DNA of 12,500 nucleotides, taken from contig JAHBMJ010005125.1 in assembly GCA_018398765.1 (NCBI GenBank), positions 1 to 12,500 of the forward strand. The letters run 5' to 3'. Within the stretch, counting starts at the first letter, position 1; each line of letters opens with the position of its first letter. This document shows, in pieces, positions 1 through 8,137 of this stretch. The DNA is from Chromera velia. Lineage: Eukaryota > Sar > Chromeraceae. The translations under genes and the position numbers were made by a program. The notes beneath the pieces were generated by a model that was given only the letters and a program-made list of their open reading frames with translations, had not been told where the DNA came from and did no database searches.

Positions 1-303
1 CCTTTCCCTCCTCCATTTGCAGCAGGCTCTCAACTTCAGGCAGGCCACCTGGAGTTGCGAAGTCAGCAGCAGGGGGTGGGGGGTGGAGAGGAAAAGGAAA
101 AGCAGTCAGGGCAGGGTCGCGAACCTGTTCAGGCAGCGCAGCCAGCAGAGAAAGAGGGAGAAGGAGAAGTCGTCCTGCCAGACATTCCAGATGACGATTC
201 GTTGTTTGGCCTCAACTTGCTTGGGGAGTCTGGGGGGGCCGCAGCCTTTGCTAGCTTTCTTGCACGTGAAGGAGAGCAGCAAGGCAGCAGAGAAACGGAA
301 GGA

Positions 304-384
304 GTGCAGGAAGCACAGGATGATAAGAAAGTGCAGGGAGCACAGGAAGGAAAGAGGGTGCAGGGAGCACAGGACGATAGTAAG
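304..384 (+). repeat. 27-bp coding tandem repeat, three copies
   Basis: Copies begin at 304, 331 and 358, each starting GTGCAGG(A/G)AGCACAGGA. They encode a 9-residue unit of the form VQxAQxxKx within the charged linker of the copia relic. The copies are imperfect and the period stays in frame. Confidence 0.8.
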
Positions 385-1581
385 GAGGGTGAAAGGAAGA
401 AAGTGAAGAGAGAAGGAAATGGATTCAGGAAGGCGCCACAGAGACTTGTGGTGGATAAGAAAGTGGTCGACCAGATGATGAAGCATGTGAAGACGAGGAA
501 GGGGCACATTGATGCAAAGGAAGAGGGGATAGAGAAAGGCCTCTTTGATAAAGCGATGCAAGGGGAATTGAAAAGCTTTGAGGAGAATAAAGTATTGAAA
601 ATAAACGGAGTAAGAATACCACAGAAGAGAAGAGCAATGAAAACCAGATGGGTGCTCACATGGAAGATGAAAAGGAAAGAGAGAAAGCCGAAAGCCCGTC
701 TTGTGTATAAAGGATTTCAAAATGACCAAAAAAACGTTGAGATGTACAGTGGGACAGCTGCTTGATGGGCTCTTTTGGTTTGCTTTACGTTTACATCCAG
801 TCAGGGGTGGACAATCAGTAAGTCAGATGTGCGCACTGCGTTCCTGACTGCATCCATTTATGATAAGGTGTTTGTGCAGCTGCCAGGACGCGTCCCGACG
901 GGTTCCCTGGAAGAATTTGCACCTGGAATTATCGGTCAGCTAGAGAGAGCCATGTATGGATTGAAAGATGCCCCTCGTCTATATGGAAAGCATTTCAAAC
1001 GGATTGCAGCAGAAGAAGGATGAGAGGAAATCGTTGAGAGCATCTTTGTATTGAAGGATGAAGAGAAGAAGGTGAAAGCAGTGATGGCTGTTCACGTTGA
1101 TAATTTGCTCATTTTCTCTGCCAACCCTGCTCATGACTTTGAACCTTTGAGACAGCGTTTGAAAATGGACTGCGGGGGGTGAAATGGGCTACACGGGTTT
1201 GGAGGTGAGAAAGAATGAAAGCGGGTTTGAGATCAGCCAGGAGGCATACTTGAAGTCCATTCCTGTTCAGACAGACGATTTGCCTCACAAGTCTCTTTCC
1301 CCTGAGATGCTGAATGAAGAGAAGGAAGAAGAGATAGAAGAAGACCTGGTTGCGGTGATGATGAAAGTAATGGGTGTGCTTGTTTGGGTGTGTCGGACGT
1401 CTGCCGATCTTGCTTTTGTTTTCAGTGAGTTGTCTCGTTACAGTTCCCGCCCGACTAGTTCGAAGCTTGTTGCTGCTTTGCTTACCCTCATCAGAGCTCA
1501 TAAAAAAAATGACAGTTTGCGCTTTGAGGGTGTAATTGATCCGAAGCTTGCTTTGTTTGTGGATGCTGCGTATTCTCTTTC

Positions 1582-1590
1582 CCGTTGTGA
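1582..1590. repeat. 9-bp target-site duplication, left copy
   Basis: CCGTTGTGA directly precedes the left end of the inserted element and is repeated exactly at 2557-2565 after its right end. The bases belong to the copia RNase H reading frame. Confidence 0.92.
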
Positions 1591-1781
1591 CTAGGGGGTA
1601 GCACTACGTTACTGTATAAGGGTGACCCTAACTTTATACATTCTCTAACAAAAAATCTAGATATGGTGGGCACTTGGTTTATATACCAATTACATTTTAA
1701 AGTGTTGATTTAAGCTAACAGAACTGATAGCGGGTTATATCTTCACTTCAAAAAATTAGTTCAAAGTCATGTCGCCACGAT
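1591..1781 (+). repeat. Left terminal inverted repeat (16 bp perfect, then diverged)
   Basis: The first 16 bases match the right end perfectly. Further matching islands are CTCTAAC near 1643, GGTGGGC near 1666, TTCAAAG near 1761 and GTCGCCACGAT at 1771-1781. The last lies 191 bp from the left end and pairs with a block 200 bp from the right end, so the original inverted repeats were probably about 200 bp long. Confidence 0.75.
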
Positions 1782-1953
1782 TTGGTAGGGTGGTGGGCAG
1801 CTTGACCTGGCAGGGCCCTAGAGTCTATCAATGCTTAGACCCCCCCGCCAACAAAAGAAATACCCGCCAAAGGAAAGTTTACCGCGCTCTTATGTCCCCG
1901 TCCGCCCCCCACCAACCCCCCATCACCACCCGCCAGCCTCCCGCCACCACTCT

Positions 1954-2205
1954 GCCTGCCTGCCTGCCTGCCTGCCTATCTACGACTGACTGACTGCCTG
2001 TTCGTTCTCTCTTCTCGTTTGCCTGCCTGCCTGCCTACCTGTCTGCCTGTCTATGACTGACTGACTGTCTGTTCGTTTTCTCTTCTTGTTTGCCTGCCTG
2101 CCTGCCTATCTACGACTGGCTGACTGCCTGTTCGTTCTTTCTTCTCGTTTGCCTGCCTGCCTGTCTTTCTGTCTGTCTGTTTATCTCTCTGCCTATCTGT
2201 CTATG
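1954..2205 (+). repeat. Minisatellite inside the DNA transposon
   Basis: Units begin at 1954, 2021, 2092 and 2151. Each opens with (GCCT)n, runs through a CTAnGACTGnCTGACTG core and closes with TGTTCGTT plus a C/T-rich stretch ending CGTTT or TGTTT. Units are 67, 71 and 59 bp, differing by CTGT/GCCT slippage. The fourth is partial and decays into CTGT and CTAT repeats. The sequence reads as non-coding. Confidence 0.8.
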
Positions 2206-2356
2206 CAACAAACACAGAGACCTTGCATGGTATGCGTGAGGCGTTCACATTTCTTGGTGGGGATTGACTGTGTCTGCCGGGATGTGGCGGGGCAGACGTA
2301 CTGACGGGAGGGAAAGGTTTGTCAAAGTCTATCCCCGCCATGAAAAGCCCCGCCAG

Positions 2357-2556
2357 ATCGTGGCGACACTACCTTTGAACAACAATTTCTCATGAACTAG
2401 AAAGTATAAATGGCCCACCAGAATAGAAATCGAATCTCTAACATGTTCTATATCTATAACTTTTATGTAGCATAAGTCTAAACTATTATCTAAACCAGTT
2501 AGGAAGCCCGCTAAACTAGGGGTACCTATAATGTTCATCCTAGTGCTACCCCCTAG
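2357..2556 (-). repeat. Right terminal inverted repeat
   Basis: This is the reverse-complement counterpart of 1591-1781. It has the ATCGTGGCGAC block at 2357-2367, scattered matches, and the perfect 16-bp end TAGTGCTACCCCCTAG at 2541-2556. Confidence 0.75.
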
Positions 2557-2565
2557 CCGTTGTGA
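2557..2565. repeat. 9-bp target-site duplication, right copy
   Basis: CCGTTGTGA is identical to 1582-1590. The copia frame resumes here (CGT TGT GAA) in the same frame it had before the insertion. Confidence 0.92.
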
Positions 2566-3097
2566 AGGAAGAGGGGGCTTTGAGGCTTACTTGGTTGACA
2601 AGAAGGAAAAGATTGAAGGAATCAGAAGAACGAATCTAGTAGCATGGAAGAGCAAACGAATCAAAACGAAGCTGATTTCTTCGACCTCTGCAGAGCTTTG
2701 TGTGCTTGTAGATGGTGTGAAACAATCTTTTCAATGGAAGCGTCTTGCAGAGGCGTTGTGGATAAAGCCGCTGGAGGTAGAGATTTATACAGACAGCGCT
2801 CCTCTCATGGAGCAATTGGAGAGTGGATATTCGAAGCAAGAGCCTCGGATAGATGGATTGTTGAAGTATTTGCAGCAGAAGCTGAGAGTGTTGAAGGTGC
2901 GGGTGCTTTGGGTTTCTACTAATCGGCAGCGGACAGACAGACACACGAAGTATAAGTTGGAAAAGGAGAGAGGGAGTCAAGCGCCTCAGGTTGAAGCGAA
3001 GAAAGAAGTGCATATGAAGAGAGGAATGGTAAATTTTGCAAAGACATCTCGATCGAAAGCTAAGAAAAGAGGTGACTCTCCTGTGAATGTTCGAGTC

Positions 3098-3110
3098 AGG
3101 GGGTGGGAGA
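3098..3110 (+). promoter_or_regulatory. Candidate polypurine tract
   Basis: AGGGGGTGGGAGA is purine-only apart from one T. It sits just after the RNase H coding sequence and directly before a TTG that could open the LTR. In LTR retrotransposons the tract at this position primes plus-strand synthesis. Assignment rests on position and composition only. Confidence 0.45.
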
Positions 3111-3111
3111 T

Positions 3112-3616
3112 TGCGTCCGGGGTCGATTGACGCCGGCCTTTCACGGCCACGGTCCCAGGGACTTCAGCCTGGGCTCAGCGCGTTATAAGCTATGCAAATC
3201 TGCAATACTACAAACTGTGCATGCACCGTATAGGAGAAACTGATCGATCCACATTGACTTATTTAAGGAGAGGCGCATTCGCTTATCCTCTCCTCCCCGA
3301 ACTCTGTTCTGACACGTGAATTGCTTATATCTTTCATACGTCTGGATAACGCCAGGTAACGCCTAGTAATGCCCCTACTTTAATTCTACCTGAGTCTAGA
3401 CCTGAGTCTAGCCCTGACTGTATGTGAGTGCAACTTTCTGCGTGGCTTCAATCAGCTACATATTGATTGAGGGTTTTTGTTTATGTATGCTGCGTCCCTA
3501 TATATGAGAGGCGGGTCTAACCTAGTTTATCGATTTATTCCATCCTACGACTACCAGCGACGAAAATAGGTGTGACTTCGATCACCCTGATACAGCTGAT
3601 CAATCGCGGCCTCACA
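3112..3616 (+). repeat. Probable 3' LTR of the copia element
   Basis: This non-coding stretch lies between the end of pol and unrelated DNA. It would start TG after the polypurine tract and could end CA near 3616; both limits are guesses. U3-like features are three spaced copies of (G)TAACGCC or TAATGCC (about 3346-3374) and a 12-bp direct repeat of CCTGAGTCTAGA (3389-3411). A TATA-like CTATATAT lies at 3498-3505, about 110 bp before the proposed end. The 5' LTR is outside the window, so identity cannot be tested here. Confidence 0.4.
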
Positions 3617-3937
3617 ATAGGTTGGACAATCAAAAGAGAAAGAAAAGAGATAGAGGGGATGCAGGGCAGAACCTTCGAAACCCTTCAGTTCTTTCATTGA
3701 AAAAAGGCTACCCTTTTAATCAGAAAGACTTTAATTGTACAGAGGTGCATCCCGCACGTCTTCCATCCCTTCAAAGAACTCCTGCTTTAAACACCCCATC
3801 AAAACTCTTTCTTTAAACTCAGTTCCCAAAACTTTTCCGATTCATTTGCTTGCTACATATTATGTAGCGTGGCACTGCATGAACCAGTTGTAATTTTTCT
3901 TGCTTTCCGGGGCCGTTCGCAAGCTTGCTTGCGTCAG

Positions 3938-3964
3938 ATGCATGCGCGCGCATGCATGCATGCA
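3938..3964. promoter_or_regulatory. TGCATGC palindrome cluster
   Basis: Bases 3938-3957 form a perfect 20-bp palindrome, ATGCATGCGCGCGCATGCAT. TGCATGCA boxes at 3953-3960 and 3957-3964 overlap its right end. TGCATGC is a known ApiAP2-bound motif in several apicomplexan promoters. It lies about 400 bp upstream of the CTNNBL1 ATG. A role here is an inference. Confidence 0.5.
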
Positions 3965-3971
3965 GCCGTCG

Positions 3972-3997
3972 CGGTCCGACATCGGTCCGACGGTCCG
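3972..3997. promoter_or_regulatory. Three CGGTCCG repeats
   Basis: CGGTCCG occurs at 3972-3978, 3983-3989 and 3991-3997, the first two extended to CGGTCCGAC. They sit next to the TGCATGC palindrome. They could be a transcription-factor site cluster; no known factor is claimed. Confidence 0.4.
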
Positions 3998-4364
3998 CGG
4001 CGAGATTTCTGTTGTGCACGGTGAGGTAATGGTGAGGTATTTGCAAAAAGTGCATCATGGCCCTGTTTGACATTCTTCGCGATGTTTTGATGTATTCTGG
4101 CATAGTGGCTCACTGTATACGCTGTCCCCGTAGAAGACGCCATTCTGGGTCGTGGATAATAAAGTTGGCCTTCAAAGTTGATTCCTACGCAGTACCGGAA
4201 GGAGACGCTGACTAGCTTGTCCGACTGGTTTTCCGCACACTTCCTCTCTGGGTGTTCAGCGAGCTTCAGGGAAAGTGTCGAAAAATAGAGGTGCTCTTGG
4301 TCTTTCAGTTTCAAGAGCCACTTGAAGTGGAAGGAAAAGGAAGAGTCCACTGTGAGGAGACAGG

Positions 4365-4550
4365 ATGGAAGGGGGACAACCCGCTGCAGCTGCTGCTGCT
4401 GCTGCTGCCGCTGCTGCCGGTCCCACTGTGAATGGGCGCGGCACCAAGAGAAATGCCGAAGACGCTTTTCAGGCACCTGTCGATCTAGAGAACCTGCCTG
4501 AGGAGTTGAACGATGATCAAATCGAGCAACTTCTCAAACAAGCGGACACT
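4365..4550 (+). CDS. CTNNBL1: CTNNBL1 exon 1
   Basis: Residues 1-62: a poly-Ala run (7-18), then GRGTKR resembling the conserved N-terminal basic motif of the family, then an acidic stretch. It ends in phase 0 at donor GTCAGT. A GTGAGT four bases later would break the frame into exon 2. Confidence 0.85.
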
Positions 4551-7500
4551 GTCAGTGAGTGATGATCCTGGTTGCCGTCTCCTTGTGCAAAGACGAGAAA
4601 GTAATGCAAACAGAGCTCTCAGAAACTGTTCTCTCAGTGAGTGGCCGTGCGTCAATCATGTATGATCAACCAAAAAAAAACAATCAATGTGACAAGTCTG
4701 CCCTCCGTGACAGGGTGTCTTGTTTGTCGCAAAGGAAGTTTTTCGGCCCATCTGTCCGTCCTTCCATGCATCTATCTGCTTTGCCTCCATACTCTTTCAC
4801 CGCTCATATTTGCAACTGGTGTCTCGTGTTGTGTGTGTGGGACGCGTGCAGGTACACGTGGAGGGCATCACTTCTGCGAACTTGAACCGCGTGGTCGCCC
4901 AACTTGACAAGAAGAGAAAGACAAACCAGGAGATGAGAATCAAACACCAGGACGAACCGGATAAGTCAGTCAGTTAGTCAACCATTCGTTTACCCGGTCA
5001 TTGGGAAGTGCGCTCAGTATCCCCCCTCGGCTTTCAAACTTTTCCACGTACTCTCAGTCCTACACTTTCTTTCGGTTTCCATGGGTTCTTGCTTCTGTTT
5101 CTTCTCTTTCAGAGCACAGAAGAATGCCAATTTCGAAAAAGCAAAGTAGGCAACGGCTGTTTTAGTGGTGTCAATTGTGAATTTGTTGAATCACTTGATC
5201 GATTCAATCGTCACCGACGGATCTGTCTGACCGCTCTCCCACGACCGACGTTACGTCTTCCTCCTCCTCACTCTGTTTCTCCTTCACGTTTGTTTGCCTT
5301 GCTGCAGATTTTTGAAGTCCGAGGTGGACCTGGACGATGAAATCAAAAAGCTCGCGCAGCTCTCTGCCACTCCCGCTCTCTTCCCCGAGTTCGTGGAGAG
5401 GGGCGGCCTCGCCAACCTCCTGGGTCTGCTCACACACGTCAATACAGGTCAGTCTTGTCTGTCTGAGTCGATGTATGCACAGACAGACACACGCAGTTCC
5501 CTCCAACTCTAGATGAGAGAGAGTCCCTCCAACTCCAGATGAGAGAGAGTCCTATTCCTCAACGGAGACCCGCGCACGGTTTTTGTATCGACAACTTTTC
5601 GGAGAAAGGCGGCGATGGCAGAGACAGGAAAGTCCTTCGCACGGCACCTTTCTTTCTTTCTTTCTTTCTTTCTTTTCTTTCTCTCTTTCTTTCTTTCTTT
5701 GTGCCCCTCTTCCTCGTGGCGAGGCGAAGGAAACAAAACAAAACGAATTTTCACAGGAGGAGCAAGTGTGGCGGAAGAGCCACTACCCTTGCTCGGAGGG
5801 CTAGCTGACTCCATCTGTGTGTATCTGATCGCACTCCTTTCTTTTGAGACCGTTCGCTCATCAATTTCTCCTCCGCCTCTTTTTCTGCATTTCTTCTTAC
5901 ATGCGTTGGAAGTGAGAGGTGTAAATTCCATCTTTTCCAATTTATACCTACTGCTTTTGTCTGACTGAGCTTGTGTGCATGCAGACATCGCTGTGGACGT
6001 GATGAAAGTACTCAGTGACTTCACAGACGTCATCAACGACACACCCGACCCCGACGGATTCATTGACAAGCTGGTGGGTGGGTTGGGGTTTGGAGCTTTA
6101 TAAGAATTGTAGACAGGCTGGGGGGTGGGTCAAAGCTGCCTGCCAGTGAGTGAATCAGTCGGGTGGGTGTTTTGAGGGAGGCGGCACGGGAGTTCATGAA
6201 GACGACAAAGAAGTCAACGCAAAAAAACAAACACCTACGCACGGGCTGAAAAGAGAGGTGGCAGGCATGTTGTTTGTCGGACTATTGATGTTTTTTTTTG
6301 CATTTTTAGCATAAATGTATGCTTGGGAGTTCTGCAGTGTACCTTTCTCCATAATGAATCCTTCTTCTCAACGCATGACTGAGCGAGGAGACTTGGCTGG
6401 CTCCTTCCGTGTTCATCATGAATCTGTTTGCCCATATGCTCATGTGACCGCAGATCGAGCTGCAGCTGCCCGAACATGCGATCGACACCCTGACGAGGAT
6501 CAATGAAGGTGAGAGAGAGAGCCGAGGAGGGCCCGACAATTGAAGAAAGAATAAAATGCCTCCTTCCTTTTCGCCCTCCTTCACATTTCGTTTTTTCTCG
6601 GAACGAATGACAAACAGACACTTCTCTTTCAAAGCCGTCCTCACCCGCTCTCTCCCTCTCTCTGTGCGCGTGTATGGTAAATGTGTGTGTGGTTTTTCTT
6701 ATTATGTACATGCGTGTGTGCGAGCGGTACCCGTGCGCGTGTGCGTGAGTGCGTGTGGTTTTTCTGTTCTCCTCTGCATTGACAGAGAAAAGTAAAGCAA
6801 AAGGCAAAGGAAAAAGGATATGAGCGATCAACGCTTTGAGTGACCCCTCCTCTGTGTGTCTCTCTCTCCCTCTCTGTGTGTGTGTGTGTGTGTGTGTCTG
6901 CAGAGCAATCGAACGAGGACTTCGACGCGGTCTCGAACGTTCTCTCGACCATCGAAAATCTCACAGGCAAGTCGGGGAAGAGGCCTGAGAAAAGTGGGAG
7001 GCGGTGCAGGAAGGAAAGGGGGGGAAGAAAGACAGAAAGAAACAGGTGAAGAAAGGTGGTGCTTCTTTTTCTTTTTCCGTTTTTTCCCGACGGGACTCCC
7101 TTTTTTCATTTCTGCCCTCCCCCCCCGAGGGTCTCTCTCTTTTCCTTTTTGACCAATGACTTCTCCTGCCCTGTCCAATGCCTGCCAGCGCTTCTCCTAC
7201 CCTGCATGTCCTGTCCTGTCTTGTCTGCCTGCAGAGCTGCGACCCTCCATCTGCAAAAACTTCGCAAAACCGAAGTCGGTTTTTGAGGTTTTTTTTTTTG
7301 TTGTGTTGCGTCCTTGAAGGAACACCAGCCAGCCAGCCAGCCAGAGAAAGAAGCCAAAAAGGAGACGGCCGAGTCGGACACCCACGCACACGCACCTCTT
7401 TGAGTGTGGCTGGTAGAATGAGTGAGGACAAGAGACCCATCCCTCCCTCTCTGCTGAGAGAGACGGACGGAAGTGCGACGATAACGACACAAATCTCCCT

Positions 7501-7994
7501 CCCTTCATGTGATTGGCTCAGAAAAAAAGAGGAAAACAAAACAGGTCCACTAAAATCCAAAGAACTCTAGTCGGGGTGAGCCCACCAGGAGCTCTCTCGC
7601 TCCCTCTCTCTCTCTCTCACTTTGTCTAAATATTTACGTACATGTTTATTTGTCTTGGTATCCACATTTGTGTTTGTGTAAGATGGATCCAGCCTGTTGG
7701 TCAGCCTGCTTATCTTTTTTCCCCCTCTCTTTGATTGTGCCTGCCTGCCCGCCCGCCCGCAGATTCATTGCCTGGTTGATCCGTCGAGTCCGTTCTGGAA
7801 AGGTCAGCTTGGAGGGGGGGGGGGGATTGTCGGACACAGGTGCAATGTACGTCCCTGCTCTTTGTCTGTGTCTGCCTGACTGACTGTCTTTCCGGGTGAC
7901 TGAAGAGTTTGGCATCAGCTCCGACTAGCGTGGTGGCTTCTCCTATTTTTTTCACCTGTGGCCTCTCTCTCTCTCTCTCTCTCTGTGTGTGTTT

Positions 7995-8028
<34 letters not shown>

Positions 8029-8043
8029 CTGTGTCTGTGTGTG

Positions 8044-8091
<48 letters not shown>

Positions 8092-8102
8092 CCTGTCTCT
8101 CT

Positions 8103-8137
<35 letters not shown>

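Larger units (their letters stand above)
1..1590 (+). pseudogene. Ty1/copia pol relic, linker plus reverse transcriptase (5' part)
   Basis: This is a degenerate copia-type polyprotein, open at the window start in the frame of base 1. A Glu/Lys/Gln-rich linker (to about 420) is followed by the RVT_2 region. Recognisable family motifs are the KPKARLVYKGF block (688-720), SKSDVRTAFL (817-846), MYGLKDAPRLYGKHF (952-996), the active-site segment HVDNLLIF (1093-1116), and the start of RNase H, LFVDAAYS (1550-1573). The known function is reverse transcription of element RNA in virus-like particles. This copy is broken: in-frame TGA at 763-765 and 1021-1023, a one-base shift in the G run near 1174-1179 after which the frame of base 1184 carries on, and Asn for the second catalytic Asp. 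It is interrupted at 1590 by a DNA transposon. I am sure of the superfamily and unsure of the lineage. Confidence 0.88.
1591..2556. mobile_element. Non-autonomous TIR DNA transposon, probably MULE-like, nested in copia
   Basis: The 966-bp element begins CTAGGGGGTAGCACTA and ends with its exact reverse complement (16 bp perfect). It is flanked by a perfect 9-bp duplication, CCGTTGTGA. Nine-base duplications with long terminal inverted repeats are typical of Mutator-like elements; hAT elements usually make 8. Similarity between the ends continues in degraded form for about 190-200 bp inward. I see no transposase: the open frames inside are short and dominated by CTGC-type repeats, so the element must be mobilised in trans if at all. 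The interior holds CCCGCCA-rich blocks and a minisatellite. Length plus duplication is 975 bp, a multiple of three. Family assignment is an inference; the insertion itself is directly visible. Confidence 0.88.
2557..3130 (+). pseudogene. Ty1/copia RNase H relic (3' part of pol)
   Basis: This is the continuation of the copia polyprotein after the nested transposon, in the frame of base 2558. RNase H features are in the usual copia order: WKSKRIKTKLISSTSAEL (2645-2698) carrying the catalytic Glu, IYTDSAPLMEQL carrying Asp (about 2780-2820), and VSTNRQRTDRHTK (2912-2950), matching the family's terminal box with its Asp and the TK residues. The first catalytic Asp is in LFVDAAYS on the other side of the insertion. 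A Lys-rich tail runs to TGA at 3128-3130, slightly past the likely start of the LTR. This half has no internal stop, so it looks better preserved than the RT half. It cannot make a working protein because pol is broken upstream. Confidence 0.86.
3617..4364. other. Intergenic region: promoter and 5' UTR of the CTNNBL1 gene
   Basis: I find no convincing protein gene here. The left part (to about 3900) is A/T-richer and featureless. The middle holds a TGCATGC palindrome and CGGTCCG repeats. The last 300 bp before the ATG are mixed-composition and probably include the 5' UTR. A reverse-strand open frame spans 3934-4476, but part of it is just the complement of the GCT repeat in exon 1. Confidence 0.55.

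Noticed and set aside
106-729. Reverse-strand open frame opposite the copia linker
   Set aside because: It is a Leu/Ser/Phe-rich shadow of the Glu/Lys-rich sense frame with no family resemblance.
763-1023. TGA recoded as an amino acid in the copia frame
   Set aside because: The same frame also has a frameshift and a lost catalytic Asp, and the 19 exons of the nearby gene contain no in-frame TGA. Decay explains the stops better.
1954-2205. CRISPR-like repeat array
   Set aside because: The units are adjacent with no unique spacers, and the window is eukaryotic.
1769-2304. Short Cys/Leu-rich proteins inside the DNA transposon
   Set aside because: They are translations of the (GCCT)n minisatellite and have no transposase motifs.
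4256-4447. Reverse-strand poly-Ala protein
   Set aside because: It is an antisense reading of the GCT repeat in exon 1 (CAG/AGC complement).
4555-4560. GTGAGT as the exon 1 donor
   Set aside because: It leaves phase 1, which shifts exon 2 out of the conserved frame. GTCAGT four bases upstream keeps the frame and matches other donors of this gene.
5113-5150. Possible exon after TTTCAG inside intron 2
   Set aside because: It has no match to the family, carries an in-frame stop soon after, and the direct join of exon 2 to 5308 gives the expected [10 protein letters not shown] in frame.
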